Counted from the first letter of the stretch, positions 16,728-26,267 are shown. The stretch is 64,000 bases of DNA from Winslowiella toletana (GCF_017875465.1 NZ_JAGGMQ010000001.1:1674001-1738000); one strand, 5' to 3'. Notes: a model not told the origin generated them from the letters alone. Translations and numbers: made by a program.

Positions 16728-18152
16728 TCAGACCACCTCTTCCAGTTCAAGCTCGAGACGCGGTGAAGTCTGGTTGCGACCATTACGTTTTGAGTGGTAC
16801 AGACGTTTATCAGCTGCGGAAATCAGAGCATTAACCGTTTCAACGCAGCTGTTTATCTGCTGATGCTCGCTGGCAATACCGATACTGACGGTAACCCCGA
16901 CGGTATTGCCCTGCAGAGCAAATTTATGCGCCACAATCGACTGCCGTATCTGTTCGGCGAACTGGAATAGCGCCGCGCGCTCCAGATCAAAAAACACCAC
17001 CACAAACTCTTCACCGCCAAAGCGGCACACCAGTCCGTGATCGCCAACCACATTGCGCATCCGGTTCGCCATCTCTTCCAGCACCGCATCACCGGAGTCA
17101 TGACCAAAACTGTCATTAATCGCTTTAAAATAGTCGATATCTATCAGCATCACGCCAGCGCTCTGCGGTTTGTTATGCGCCTGATCATCGCGCAGACGCA
17201 GCTGTTCATACAGACCCGAGCGGGACAGCAGACGCGTGAGGAAATCATAATTTGCGCGCAACGCCAGCTGCTTATTAAGCTGCAAAATCGCATCCATACT
17301 GACGGCGACAATCAGCGGACTGATGGCCAGCGTGGCAATGCCGAGGCGGGCAGACACCAGGTGACTCAGCGCCAGAAACTCATCGCCGCCCTGAATATTC
17401 ATCACCCCACTGACCACCAGCATAATTTCGCTAACGCCGGTAATCAGGGTAATCAGACTGGTGACATGCAGTGGATAAGCGATTGCGCACCAGATTAACG
17501 CCGGTAACGGAAAGGAGAGACTGCCGCCGCCGCCAATAACCGCCGCCACTGCCACTGAAGCGGCCAGCGCGGCCACCGGTAACAGATCCTTTAAGCGACA
17601 GGGTCTGAGCACCAGCTTAATGCTGGCGGGTAAGGTCAGCAGAAAAGGCAGCAGCAGCACGCCGGTCGAGAACTGTTCACTGACCCAGTCACTCCAGGCG
17701 GTAAGGAAGTTGCCGCCCATCCAGCCATCCTGAGCCAGCGTTCCCCAGCTGGCGCTAAGCAGAGCGCCCAGCAGGCTGGCGGGAAAAATCTGTAATGCGC
17801 GCACCGGCCGCCGGAAGCCGGCAACTGGTTTATTTTTCTTAATCAGCAGGTTAGCTACAACAAAGATAAAAATAATATTGGCAAAGTTAATGGTGACCGA
17901 CAGCGATGCCCAGCCGGAAAACATCATATCGTAGAATATCATTGCCAGATAAGTGATCAGATAAATACGGGTGTTATGCAGAAAAGGGAAACGGACAATT
18001 ATGGCGGCGATCAGCGCATTCACCGGCCAGAATAATGATAATTCCTGCGGCATACGCAAATGGGCGCCGATAAAACAAAACACGACGGTGAAAACAAAGA
18101 TCGTTATCCCGTTAGCTTTATTATTATTTTCGTCAAAAAGTTTGAATCGCAT
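16728..18152 (-). CDS. membrane-bound diguanylate cyclase (MASE1-like sensor plus GGDEF)
   Basis: 474 residues from ATG at 18152; the frame extends 27 codons upstream to a TTG, which I do not favour. The first 280 residues hold about eight to ten hydrophobic segments with W-P-V-N-A and W-x-x-E-Q-F-S-T-G-V-L, as in MASE1 sensor domains. A complete GGDEF domain follows, with G379-G-E-E-F, the D-I-D-Y-F-K metal site and S-I-G-I-A near the end. It should make cyclic di-GMP from two GTP. The RxxD inhibitory site usually found a few residues before GGEEF is missing (G-D-H-G-L-V-C-R-F), so product inhibition may be absent. No EAL domain. Confidence 0.85.
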   Translation of the reverse strand: MRFKLFDENNNKANGITIFVFTVVFCFIGAHLRMPQELSLFWPVNALIAAIIVRFPFLHNTRIYLITYLAMIFYDMMFSGWASLSVTINFANIIFIFVVANLLIKKNKPVAGFRRPVRALQIFPASLLGALLSASWGTLAQDGWMGGNFLTAWSDWVSEQFSTGVLLLPFLLTLPASIKLVLRPCRLKDLLPVAALAASVAVAAVIGGGGSLSFPLPALIWCAIAYPLHVTSLITLITGVSEIMLVVSGVMNIQGGDEFLALSHLVSARLGIATLAISPLIVAVSMDAILQLNKQLALRANYDFLTRLLSRSGLYEQLRLRDDQAHNKPQSAGVMLIDIDYFKAINDSFGHDSGDAVLEEMANRMRNVVGDHGLVCRFGGEEFVVVFFDLERAALFQFAEQIRQSIVAHKFALQGNTVGVTVSIGIASEHQQINSCVETVNALISAADKRLYHSKRNGRNQTSPRLELELEEVV

Positions 18153-18372
18153 ACGCCCTGATACCCATAATAATTCCCCTGAAACGATCTCAGCCGGTTT
18201 CAGCTGAGATCGGATGCGATTTCTGCAAAACAATCAGGCAGAGTCTGAGCTTTATTTTAAGCTACTCAAACAAAAATAATCGCAATATTATTCTGTAGCC
18301 TATTGGTTTATAAGATTAATCCTGGCTACAGCGCGGCTAATTTTATCACAGGAAATAGTTAACGGGCATAAG
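18153..18372. other. intergenic region upstream of the diguanylate cyclase gene
   Basis: AT-rich. It must carry the promoter of the cyclase gene. The extra in-frame codons upstream of its ATG (to 18233) have no Shine-Dalgarno. I see no known operator. Confidence 0.4.
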
Positions 18373-18407
18373 AAAGCGAGTGATGCCAGAAGGGCATCAC
18401 TCGCTTT
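18373..18407 (-). terminator. terminator of the SulP/carbonic anhydrase operon
   Basis: AAAGCGAGTGATGCC pairs perfectly (15 bp) with GGCATCACTCGCTTT over a 5-base loop, 18 bp after the transporter stop codon. On the minus strand it ends in TTTCTTATG. Confidence 0.8.
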
Positions 18408-18425
18408 AATCAATCGCTGACAGAA

Positions 18426-19901
18426 TTATTTCGCCGCAGCTGGCCACTGACTGAGTCGGATGCCACGCTCATTGGCATTTTCACTAAAATCTTTCAGCAC
18501 CGCTTTTACATCCGGATCAATATACTCGGCGTTATCATGGTCGACGATCACCACACTATTTTCCGGAATTTCGGCCAGTAATCCCTGTAAACGCGGATTA
18601 TGCATAAAGGTCAGATTCTGCTGAAAGCGCAGCACATAGTGATCGTCATAACGCGTAAGCTGCAATGCATTGCGATGACTTTTATACACGCTGTACAGAA
18701 TCTGCGTGGCAATACCCAGCCCGATACCCGCCAGCATACCAAACACGATAATCCCGCCAATGGTGACGATAAAGGGCACAAACTGCTGCGCGCCCATACG
18801 GATTTGATCGATAAACAGACGCGGCGGCGCCAGCTTATAACCGGTATACAGCAGCACTGCCGCCAGACTCGCCAGCGGAATCGCATTGAGCAAGTTGCTG
18901 AAATACAGGCCGCACACCAGCAGCAATACACCATGAACTAATATCGAGAGTTTACTCTGCGCACCAGCGCTGACGTTTACCGAACTGCGCACAATCACTG
19001 AGGTAATCGGCAAGCCGCCAAGAAAACCCGCGACCAGGTTGCCGATACCCTGCGCGCGCATCTCTTTATCCGGTGAAGGCGCGGGATTCTGTGGCCGCAG
19101 TTTCTTCAGAGCCTCCTGGCTGAGCAGGGTTTCCAGACTGGCAACCAGCGCCAGCGTCACCGCCACCACATACACTGAAGGATTACGCCATGCCTGCCAG
19201 TCAGGTCGCTCCAGCTCGCGGGCCAGTGCGCCGGGCGAACCAAATTCCGGCAGAGATATGCGTGGCAGGTTACTGACAAACTCCGGCTGAATGCGATCGC
19301 CAAATACCGTCGCCATGCAGCCAAGCAGTACCGCAATCAGTGGTCCGGGGATCCAGTTCAGCGCTTTTACCCGCTTCACCAGCGGCGTGGTCCACAACCA
19401 CAGCACCGTCAGTCCGACAGCCGCCACTGCAATCGCCGATAAAGAGAAACTGAACTCGCCGCTAAACAGTGATGCGAGTTCAGTGTCGCCTGAAGCGCCG
19501 AGTGCTACCGGGATCTGCTGCATAATCAACAGAATGCCAATAGCCGCCAGCATGCCTTTAATTACGCTGCCGGGTACTAAAGTGATAAAGCGTCCGGCGC
19601 GGATCACGCCGAACATAAATTGCAGGACACCCGCCAGCACCAGCGCCAGCAGAAAAGCGGAGAAAGAACCCAGTGTCTCGATGGCGGCCACCACAATGGT
19701 CACCAGTCCGGCAGCAGGCCCGCTGACGGCAAAACGCGACGGGCTGAGCGAAGTGACAATCAGGCCACCAATCACCCCGGTAAGCAGGCCAACAAACGGC
19801 GGCAAACCACTGGCCTGGGCGATGCCGAGACACAACGGCAACGCCACCAGAAACACGACGAGACCGGCAGGAAGATCCTGACGAAGCGTTCTCAGATTCA
19901 T
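18426..19901 (-). CDS. SulP-family anion transporter, probable bicarbonate transporter
   Basis: 491 residues with about eleven to twelve membrane segments in the SulP arrangement (L-P-L-C-L-G-I-A-Q-A-S-G early; G-L-P-I-T-S-V-I-V-R-S-S-V-N in the middle). The C-terminal 60-70 residues look like a STAS-type domain, shorter than usual (V-V-I-V-D-H-D-N-A-E-Y-I-D). The ATG overlaps the stop of the carbonic anhydrase gene (ATGA), so the two are translationally coupled. SulP-carbonic anhydrase pairs are known from many bacteria and fit bicarbonate uptake with interconversion to CO2. Confidence 0.85.
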   Translation of the reverse strand: MNLRTLRQDLPAGLVVFLVALPLCLGIAQASGLPPFVGLLTGVIGGLIVTSLSPSRFAVSGPAAGLVTIVVAAIETLGSFSAFLLALVLAGVLQFMFGVIRAGRFITLVPGSVIKGMLAAIGILLIMQQIPVALGASGDTELASLFSGEFSFSLSAIAVAAVGLTVLWLWTTPLVKRVKALNWIPGPLIAVLLGCMATVFGDRIQPEFVSNLPRISLPEFGSPGALARELERPDWQAWRNPSVYVVAVTLALVASLETLLSQEALKKLRPQNPAPSPDKEMRAQGIGNLVAGFLGGLPITSVIVRSSVNVSAGAQSKLSILVHGVLLLVCGLYFSNLLNAIPLASLAAVLLYTGYKLAPPRLFIDQIRMGAQQFVPFIVTIGGIIVFGMLAGIGLGIATQILYSVYKSHRNALQLTRYDDHYVLRFQQNLTFMHNPRLQGLLAEIPENSVVIVDHDNAEYIDPDVKAVLKDFSENANERGIRLSQWPAAAK

Positions 19902-20527
19902 GGTGTGGATTCCTCTGTGGATTGCTGGATTAACTCTTTCAGATGTCCTGACTGCAGATCGTAAACACAGCCAAACACATCCAGCGCAATGCCCTGTCGC
20001 CAGGCGGCAATCACCGGTTCTGTCGCCACCAGCCGGGAAAACTGGGCGATAACATTCGCTTCCACCAGACGATTCTGGCGGTTGCTCTCCTCATCTTCAT
20101 CGGCATGAAAAGCGGTTAAACCGGTCTCCAGCGCAGCACGCAGCTGGCCAATCCGTCGCGCCAGCGCCGTGTCCTGGTTATCCAGTGGGCTGTCTGGCAA
20201 AGCCACTGCGGCCTGCACGCCGCCACAACCATAGTGGCCGCACAGCACAATGCGTGAGACTTTCAGATACTCCAGCGCGTACTGCAACACGCTCATAAAG
20301 TTGTCATCGCTGTCGATCACCATATTGGCGATATTACGATGGACAAACAGTTCACCAGGATGCGCGCCGGTCAGCACTTCCGCCGGAACGCGGCTGTCAG
20401 AGCAGCCAATCCACAGCGAGTGCGGCTTCTGCTGATGCAGATTTTTGTCGAAATATTGCGGATTACGCTGGCGCCGTTGTAGTGCCCAACTGCGGTTCTT
20501 TGCTAACAAGGGTTTAAGTGTCGTCAA
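19898..20527 (-). CDS. beta-class carbonic anhydrase
   Basis: 209 residues if translation begins at TTG 20527, where homologues begin and where GGAAGAGAG lies upstream. A GTG at 20599 would add 24 residues without family support. Zinc ligands: C42 and D44-x-R46 in C-S-D-S-R, H98 and C101 in G-H-Y-G-C-G-G. It interconverts CO2 and bicarbonate in the cytoplasm. First gene of a two-gene operon with the SulP transporter. Confidence 0.87.
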   Translation of the reverse strand: MTTLKPLLAKNRSWALQRRQRNPQYFDKNLHQQKPHSLWIGCSDSRVPAEVLTGAHPGELFVHRNIANMVIDSDDNFMSVLQYALEYLKVSRIVLCGHYGCGGVQAAVALPDSPLDNQDTALARRIGQLRAALETGLTAFHADEDEESNRQNRLVEANVIAQFSRLVATEPVIAAWRQGIALDVFGCVYDLQSGHLKELIQQSTEESTP

Positions 20528-21205
20528 AATAATAGTCTCTCTTCCGGGAACAAACAGGCTTCTACCTGGGCGACAGATAAATCGCGTAACCTTTATCACT
20601 GAATTTCAGCGGAATTAACCTCGGCGATAGCCACAGGCTCACAACCTGCGAAATAAGTTCTAACACTTTATAGATTAATACAGGATTAGGAATATTCCCA
20701 TAAAGTTAAATAAAACTTCTAATGTAAGTTTATTTAAATTTAATGTATTCATTAAGTAAATTAATGAGATATCACTTGTAATTACTGACTAAATAGCGCA
20801 ACAAATAAAAACCTTAAAATACAATAGATTATTAATAAAGATGCATTGCATTTACTGCAAATAAAACATAACAACAGTATCTATATGGATATAGAAAATA
20901 AAAGACCAAAGTCTCAAATTAATTAACCCAGGATATGAAGCTCATTGCATGCTTTCGGTGCAAAGATTGCCGCGTCTGCACCAGACTCTATTTTAAATAA
21001 AGATGATTTATTTAATCCGCTGTTGATGCAGATATTTAATAAGTTTTTTTAGTTACATAAACGCGCTGTCTCTGGCGTCATTGACAATCACACCTTTCGC
21101 CAGGCGCACTGTCACAGGGCAGAGAAAAGATTTAAAAATGTCACCCTTTGCGCGTAGGGTAGAGTGAGTTCTATTTCTGCCATCAGTCATCACAAGGATC
21201 GCGTT
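20528..21205. other. AT-rich intergenic region between divergent genes
   Basis: About 680 bp, with the stretch 20630-21060 markedly AT-rich compared with neighbours. It has to hold the promoters of the carbonic anhydrase operon (minus) and the laccase-domain gene (plus). No frame longer than a few dozen codons with a Shine-Dalgarno is visible, and I see no tRNA or clear small-RNA terminator. High AT content in such a gap is typical of H-NS-bound promoters. Confidence 0.45.
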
Positions 21206-21922
21206 ATGCAAAACAGCCCCTCTCCTTATTCCCGCTCCTCATCACTGCTTGCCGGGCTTGGCTGGGTCGAGCACGCGTTTCTGCCTGCTGGCGCTACGCC
21301 GCCCGCAGACGCCACCTGGGCGCATCAGCGTCACAGCGCCGAAGTGGTGCTGGCGGAAGAGACCACTCCGGCAAAAAGCCGTGATGCTGACGGGGTGATA
21401 GCGGTTGATCAACGTCCGGTGGCGGTGTACACCGCAGACTGTTTACCGGTATTGATTGCCGACGATCGCACGCATCATGTTGCAGCGGTACATGCGGGGC
21501 TGAAAGGTGCGCTAAGCGGCGTATTGTTTAGTGCGGTGCAGCGTCTGCTCGCGCTGGGCGCCACTGCCGACAGCCTGTATGTCGCCATCGGACCGTCGAT
21601 TGGCTCCTGTTGCTATGAACTGGGAAAAGAGGTACTGGAAAAAATGCCATTGCTGGGACAGCCAGTGCGCTGGCATCAGCAACAACCGGTGAATGCGCAG
21701 GCGATTCGTCCGCAGGCGGTGGGCGCCACCGGCGGGATCTGGTTTGATCTGCCCGCGCTGGCGCAACAGATGCTGCAACAGATGGGGATCCCGGCGGCGC
21801 AAATCGACGTAGTGCCCGTCTGCACCTATTGTATGGCAGAACCGCGATCCAGCTATCGCCGCAACACCCATTTCGCGGACGGCTATGCGTCGCGCTATTC
21901 GTGGATCCAGCGGCAGGACTAA
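21206..21922 (+). CDS. PgeF/YfiH-type laccase-domain protein (peptidoglycan editing factor family)
   Basis: 238 residues from ATG at 21206 (AAGGA eight bases upstream; an in-frame start 14 codons earlier is not supported). Zinc/copper-site residues of the family are present: H in W-A-H-Q-R-H, C in T-A-D-C-L-P-V, H in V-H-A-G-L-K-G. In typical PgeF the last is V-H-A-G-W-R-G, so this is a divergent copy. The usual pgeF sits next to clpB, so this is probably a paralogue. Reported family functions include an amidase-like correction of miscoupled peptidoglycan precursors and purine nucleoside/phenol activities. Its 3' end overlaps idnR tail-to-tail. Confidence 0.75.
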   Translation: MQNSPSPYSRSSSLLAGLGWVEHAFLPAGATPPADATWAHQRHSAEVVLAEETTPAKSRDADGVIAVDQRPVAVYTADCLPVLIADDRTHHVAAVHAGLKGALSGVLFSAVQRLLALGATADSLYVAIGPSIGSCCYELGKEVLEKMPLLGQPVRWHQQQPVNAQAIRPQAVGATGGIWFDLPALAQQMLQQMGIPAAQIDVVPVCTYCMAEPRSSYRRNTHFADGYASRYSWIQRQD

Positions 21923-22914
21923 ATGGTTTCGCCCATAAAAATCTGATAACTCAGATCCACCGAATCGGCGACAAAATCGGCGTCGCCGATCTTTTTCAGC
22001 AGCAGTTCAGCGGCGGTATAGCCGATGGCGTAACGTGGCGTAATCACGCTGGCGACGCTGGGATACATTTCACGGCTGATATCCAGCCCGTGAAAACCGG
22101 CAATCGCAATCTGTTGTGGCACCGCAATACCACGCCGCTGGCACCACAACAGCGCACCGAGCGACAGATCATCATTAGTGCAGAAGATCGCATCCAGCGT
22201 GGGAAACGTCTGTAATGCGCTCTCCAGCATGCGCGCGCCGAGCTGCTGCGAAGAGATCGACTTCGGGTTAACGCGATGCGCCGACAAGCCCCGCTCGGCC
22301 ATCGCCTGGCTGTAACCACGAAAACGGTGATCGTCGCGCCGGTCATCCTGCGATCCAAAGTAAATAATCTGCCGCCGCCCCTGCTCCAGCAGGGTCCTGG
22401 TCATATCGTAGCCAGCGTTAAAATTATTAAAGCCCACTTCCATATCCAGACAGCCGCCTTCGGTATCCATCACTTCAACGACCGGAATTTTGGCGGCGCG
22501 CAGATATTTTACCGCCCGCAGCGTATGGGACTTTTCACTGAGGATAATGCCGTCGATGTTCCACGACAGCAGATTAATAATCTGCTCCTCTTCCGCCTGC
22601 GGATTGTAGTTATAGTTGGCAATCAGCGTCTGGTAGCGTCCCTCTTTGGTCGCCGCTTCAATCCCCGCCAGCAGATCGGCAAAGATCTGATTCTTAAATG
22701 AGGGGATCAGTACGCCAATGGTGTAACTCTTTGCACTCAGCAACATCTCCGGCGCGCGATTGGGCACATAGTTAATCTCTTCGATGATTTGTGCGATCTT
22801 TTCGCCGGTGCTGGCCGCGACTTTATGCGGCGTGCGCAGATAGCGGCTGACCGTCATTTTGGTGACGCCCGCGAGGGTGGCAATATCTTGTAGTGAAATG
22901 CGATGGGAGCGCAC
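21919..22914 (-). CDS. idnR: LacI-family regulator of L-idonate/gluconate use, IdnR
   Basis: 331 residues from GTG at 22914, chosen because homologues begin with x-R-x-H-R-I-S-L-Q-D-I-A. Helix-turn-helix I-A-T-L-A-G-V-T-K-M-T-V-S-R-Y, hinge around N-R-A-P-E-M-L-L, then a sugar-acid sensor domain. Closely similar to E. coli IdnR, which responds to 5-ketogluconate and regulates idnDOT and genes of the gluconate system. It lies last in idnD-idnO-idnT-idnR, separated from idnT by a terminator-like hairpin, which may lower its expression. Confidence 0.87.
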   Translation of the reverse strand: MRSHRISLQDIATLAGVTKMTVSRYLRTPHKVAASTGEKIAQIIEEINYVPNRAPEMLLSAKSYTIGVLIPSFKNQIFADLLAGIEAATKEGRYQTLIANYNYNPQAEEEQIINLLSWNIDGIILSEKSHTLRAVKYLRAAKIPVVEVMDTEGGCLDMEVGFNNFNAGYDMTRTLLEQGRRQIIYFGSQDDRRDDHRFRGYSQAMAERGLSAHRVNPKSISSQQLGARMLESALQTFPTLDAIFCTNDDLSLGALLWCQRRGIAVPQQIAIAGFHGLDISREMYPSVASVITPRYAIGYTAAELLLKKIGDADFVADSVDLSYQIFMGETI

Positions 22915-22941
22915 AGCGGGATGTCCGTTACAGCGAGAGAA

Positions 22942-22961
22942 AGGGCGGGATTTACCCGCCC
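22942..22961 (-). terminator. hairpin between idnT and idnR
   Basis: GGGCGGG-TAAAT-CCCGCCC then TTTCTC on the minus strand: a 7-bp GC stem with a short T run directly after the idnT stop codon, probably a partial terminator inside the operon. Confidence 0.6.
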
Positions 22962-22967
22962 GCCAAA

Positions 22968-24287
22968 TCAATGAATTATCACGTTTAAAATCAGTACGCC
23001 AGCTAAACCGAGGAACGAGATCAGGGTTTCCATCACCGTCCAGGTTTTCAGCGTCTCGACCACGCTGAGATTAAAGTAGCCTTTAAACAGCCAGAAACCC
23101 GGATCGTTAACGTGTGAGGCGATGACACTGCCGGAACCCACTGCCAGCACCATCAGCGCCGGATCGGCGCCGGTAACGGCAATAATCGGCGTCACAATCC
23201 CGGCGGTCGTAATGGCGGCCACCGTTGCGGAACCAAGCGCAATACGCAGCATGGCGGCAACTGTCCAGCACATCAGTAGTGGCGATAGCGAAGATCCCTT
23301 CATCATATCGGCGATATAGGTACCGACACCGCTGTCCACCAGCACCTGCTTAAAGGCGCCGCCGCCCGCGATAATAAATACGATCATGGCGATGGCGGAG
23401 ATCGAATCGCCACACATATCCATCACTTCTTCAACCTTGCGGCCATTGCGCAGGCCAAGGGTGAATATCGCAATCACCACCGCAATAAACAGCGCCACCG
23501 CCGGGTTACCAATAAATTCGAAGAACTGGCGTGCCGGATTCTCTTTCGGCATCGTCAGTTCAAACACCGCCGCTACCGCCATCAGGATCACCGGAATAAT
23601 CGCCGCAAAAATACTGGTCCAGAAGCCCGGCATTTCATGATCTTCAAAAATTTTCGGGTTATACAGCCCTTCCGGTGGCTCTTTCTCAAAGTTCTTCAGA
23701 AACTTAGAGAAAATCGGCCCGGCAATAATCACCGTCGGAATGGTAATAATCATCCCGTACAGCAGGGTGGTGCCGAGGTTTGCACCAAAGATAGTCGCGA
23801 TTGCCGTGGGGCCCGGATGCGGCGGCAGGAAGCAGTGAGTTACCGACAGCGCTGCCACCATCGGTACGCCGACGTACAGCAGTGGCATACGCGCCGCGGC
23901 AACCACGGTAAACACCAGCGGCAGCAGCAGCACAAAACCGACTTCATAGAACATCGCCAGGCCAACAATCAGGCCGGTGATCATCAGCGCCCATTGCAGC
24001 TTATCTTTTCCGAAAGCCTTAATCAGCGTGGTGGCGACGCGTTGCGCTGCGCCGGTATCAGATACCAGCCTGCCGAGCATCGCGCCAAAGCCGAGGATTA
24101 GCGCCAGACTGCCAAGCGTGCCGCCGACCCCTTTCTGGATCGACGCCACAGCTTCCAGCGGCGTCATTCCTTCGGCGATACCGACCACTGCCGCGACAAA
24201 GACCAGCGCGATAAAGCCGTTGACCTTAAACACAATCATTAACACCAGCAGCAAAATCACGCCTATCGCTATTATTGTAATTGGCAT
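22968..24287 (-). CDS. idnT: GntP-family gluconate/L-idonate permease, IdnT
   Basis: 439 residues from ATG at 24287, with AAGGA nine bases upstream. About twelve to fourteen hydrophobic segments, with the GntP-family G-A-M-L-G-R-L-V-S-D-T-G-A and P-P-H-P-G-P motifs. It imports L-idonate, gluconate or 5-ketogluconate with protons. It lies between idnO and idnR, as in E. coli. Confidence 0.87.
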   Translation of the reverse strand: MPITIIAIGVILLLVLMIVFKVNGFIALVFVAAVVGIAEGMTPLEAVASIQKGVGGTLGSLALILGFGAMLGRLVSDTGAAQRVATTLIKAFGKDKLQWALMITGLIVGLAMFYEVGFVLLLPLVFTVVAAARMPLLYVGVPMVAALSVTHCFLPPHPGPTAIATIFGANLGTTLLYGMIITIPTVIIAGPIFSKFLKNFEKEPPEGLYNPKIFEDHEMPGFWTSIFAAIIPVILMAVAAVFELTMPKENPARQFFEFIGNPAVALFIAVVIAIFTLGLRNGRKVEEVMDMCGDSISAIAMIVFIIAGGGAFKQVLVDSGVGTYIADMMKGSSLSPLLMCWTVAAMLRIALGSATVAAITTAGIVTPIIAVTGADPALMVLAVGSGSVIASHVNDPGFWLFKGYFNLSVVETLKTWTVMETLISFLGLAGVLILNVIIH

Positions 24288-24345
24288 AGAAATTTCCTTT
24301 AAGGGTACAGGTGAATCAGTTAACAGGTATGCAAGGTATAGTTGC

Positions 24346-25110
24346 TTACACCGCGACGCGCATGCCGCCATCGACGAAAAGCAGGTGGCCGTTCACAAAA
24401 TCCGAGGCTTTGGTGGCTAAAAATACCGCCGCGCCGATCAGTTCTTCCGGGTTGCCCCAGCGTGCTGCCGGAGTACGTTTGGTCAGCCAGGCGGTAAAGT
24501 CCTGGTCATCCGCCAGCGCCTGCGTCATTTCGGTTTTGAAGTAACCCGGTGCAATGCCGTTGACCTGAATATTGTGGCGCGCCAGCTCGACGCACATGCC
24601 GCGGGTCAGCATGGTCACCGCGCCTTTTGATGCGGCGTACGGCGTAATGGTGTCGCGACCCAGTTCGCTCTGCATGGAGCCGATATTGATAATTTTGCCG
24701 CTCTGACGCGTCACCATCTTGCGCGCCACCACCTGCGAAACAAGGAAGACGGCGGTCTGATTGACTGCGATCACATCATTCCAGTCCTGTTCCGGGAATT
24801 CGAGGAACGGACGACGGCGCTGGATACCGGCGTTATTCACCAGCACATCGATAGCGCCAATCTCGCTTTCGATCTGCTCAACCGCCGCATTTACCGCCGC
24901 TGACTGGGTCACATCAAACGCCACCGCATGGGCCTGATGCCCGGCGGCGATCAGCTGTTGCGCCGCCTTCTCCGCCCCCGCCTGGGTGGTGGCATTAATA
25001 ATCACTTCCGCCCCGGCTTCCGCCAGACCTTTTGCCAGTAAGAAACCGATGCCACGACCGGAACCGGTAATTAATACGCGTTTATTATTTAACGAAAAAA
25101 GAGTGCTCAT
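24346..25110 (-). CDS. idnO: 5-keto-D-gluconate 5-reductase, IdnO
   Basis: 254 residues, a classical short-chain dehydrogenase. Cofactor loop T-G-S-G-R-G-I-G (about 15-22), N-N-A-G, catalytic Ser in I-G-S-M-Q-S-E and Y-x-x-x-K in Y-A-A-S-K. It reduces 5-ketogluconate to D-gluconate, the second step of L-idonate breakdown. 13 bp downstream of idnD. Confidence 0.88.
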   Translation of the reverse strand: MSTLFSLNNKRVLITGSGRGIGFLLAKGLAEAGAEVIINATTQAGAEKAAQQLIAAGHQAHAVAFDVTQSAAVNAAVEQIESEIGAIDVLVNNAGIQRRRPFLEFPEQDWNDVIAVNQTAVFLVSQVVARKMVTRQSGKIINIGSMQSELGRDTITPYAASKGAVTMLTRGMCVELARHNIQVNGIAPGYFKTEMTQALADDQDFTAWLTKRTPAARWGNPEELIGAAVFLATKASDFVNGHLLFVDGGMRVAV

Positions 25111-25123
25111 GGTTATCCCCGAA

Positions 25124-26155
25124 TCAGAAGGTCAGCTGAACTTTAGCGGCTTGTTGTTTATCGCCGGCAAACACCAGCGCGGCATCAATCTCGGCCAGAG
25201 AATACTCCCCGCTAAACAGCGGCAGCGGGTTGACGGTGCCATTGCCCAGCCACTCCACTGCGGTGTTAAATTCGTGGGTAAAGCGGAAGGAACCCACCAG
25301 TTTTATCTCTTTCGCAATCAGCAACATAATTGGGAAGTTCGGCACCGCGCCGCCCATACCAACCTGCACCAGCGTGCCTTTCGCGCGCGTCACTTCGAGG
25401 CAGCGCTGCAACGAGGAAGGATGGCCGGAGGCTTCAAATGAGACATCGAAGTAACCTTTATCCGCCAGGTACGGGGTAAAATCGCCGCTGGCGGCATGGA
25501 TAAGGCTGGTGGCGCCCATTTTTTCCGCCATCGACAGTGAACGTTCACTGACGTCGGCACAGACGATTTCTGACGCGCCTTTGGCTTTTGCTGCCGCCGC
25601 AATCAGGCAGCCAATCGGACCAACGCCGGAGATAAACACTTTTTTGCCGCTGAGATCGCCCGCCTGATTGGCGGCATGAATGCATACCGCCAGCGGCTCA
25701 GCGAAGACCATTACCGTTTCATCAGCATCACTGGCGAACGGCACGCACTGCGCGCTATCCACCACTTTAAATTGGGTAAAGCCGCCATCAACATGCGGGA
25801 AGTACATGGCGCTGCCAAAGAAACGCATGCTGACACACTGGTTCTCTTCATCATTCAGGCAATATTTACAGCTGCCACAGGGTTTAGACGGGTTGATCGC
25901 CACCTTTTGCTGCGCTTTCAGCGCCGGATTGTCGCTTTTCACCACATAGCCAATCACTTCGTGACCGAGAATCATCGGCATTTTGACTTCGAAGCTGCCG
26001 ACTTTGCCATGCTGATAGTAGTGCAGATCGGAACCACAGATACCGCCACGGGTGATGCGCACCAGCGTGCCCTCGCCCTGATAATTCACTTCCTGGGTGA
26101 TCACTTCGACGTTTTCTTTGCCATTAATCATGCAGGACTGCGTTTTCATATTCAT
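25124..26155 (-). CDS. idnD: L-idonate 5-dehydrogenase, IdnD
   Basis: 343 residues, a zinc-type medium-chain dehydrogenase. Catalytic zinc site C-G-S-D-L-H and G-H-E-V-I-G, structural zinc lobe C-G-S-C-K-Y-C-x7-C, cofactor loop G-V-G-P-I-G. Strong similarity to E. coli IdnD over the full length. It oxidises L-idonate to 5-ketogluconate. First gene of the operon; a GntR/IdnR-type operator lies about 100 bp upstream. Confidence 0.88.
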   Translation of the reverse strand: MNMKTQSCMINGKENVEVITQEVNYQGEGTLVRITRGGICGSDLHYYQHGKVGSFEVKMPMILGHEVIGYVVKSDNPALKAQQKVAINPSKPCGSCKYCLNDEENQCVSMRFFGSAMYFPHVDGGFTQFKVVDSAQCVPFASDADETVMVFAEPLAVCIHAANQAGDLSGKKVFISGVGPIGCLIAAAAKAKGASEIVCADVSERSLSMAEKMGATSLIHAASGDFTPYLADKGYFDVSFEASGHPSSLQRCLEVTRAKGTLVQVGMGGAVPNFPIMLLIAKEIKLVGSFRFTHEFNTAVEWLGNGTVNPLPLFSGEYSLAEIDAALVFAGDKQQAAKVQLTF

Positions 26156-26251
26156 TGTTGTCTCATCACCTGAACCGCCAGCTGCACATCAGATAGCTTT
26201 CTGCAGTACAAAACTGTGAACAAGATCACTTAAAAGGGTGTTACGGAATGG

Positions 26252-26267
26252 ATGTTACGCATAACGT
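26252..26267. promoter_or_regulatory. IdnR/GntR-type operator upstream of idnD
   Basis: ATGTTACGCATAACGT is an imperfect palindrome (GTTA-N4-TAAC core) that closely resembles the GntR/IdnR box (ATGTTACC..TAACAT). It sits 97 bp before the idnD start in the gap shared with divergent fadH. Likely the site through which IdnR controls the operon. Confidence 0.6.

Noticed and set aside
19291..19881. 196-residue plus-strand frame antisense to the SulP gene
   Set aside because: Rich in Pro, Ser and Thr as expected for the antisense of a membrane protein; no start signal.
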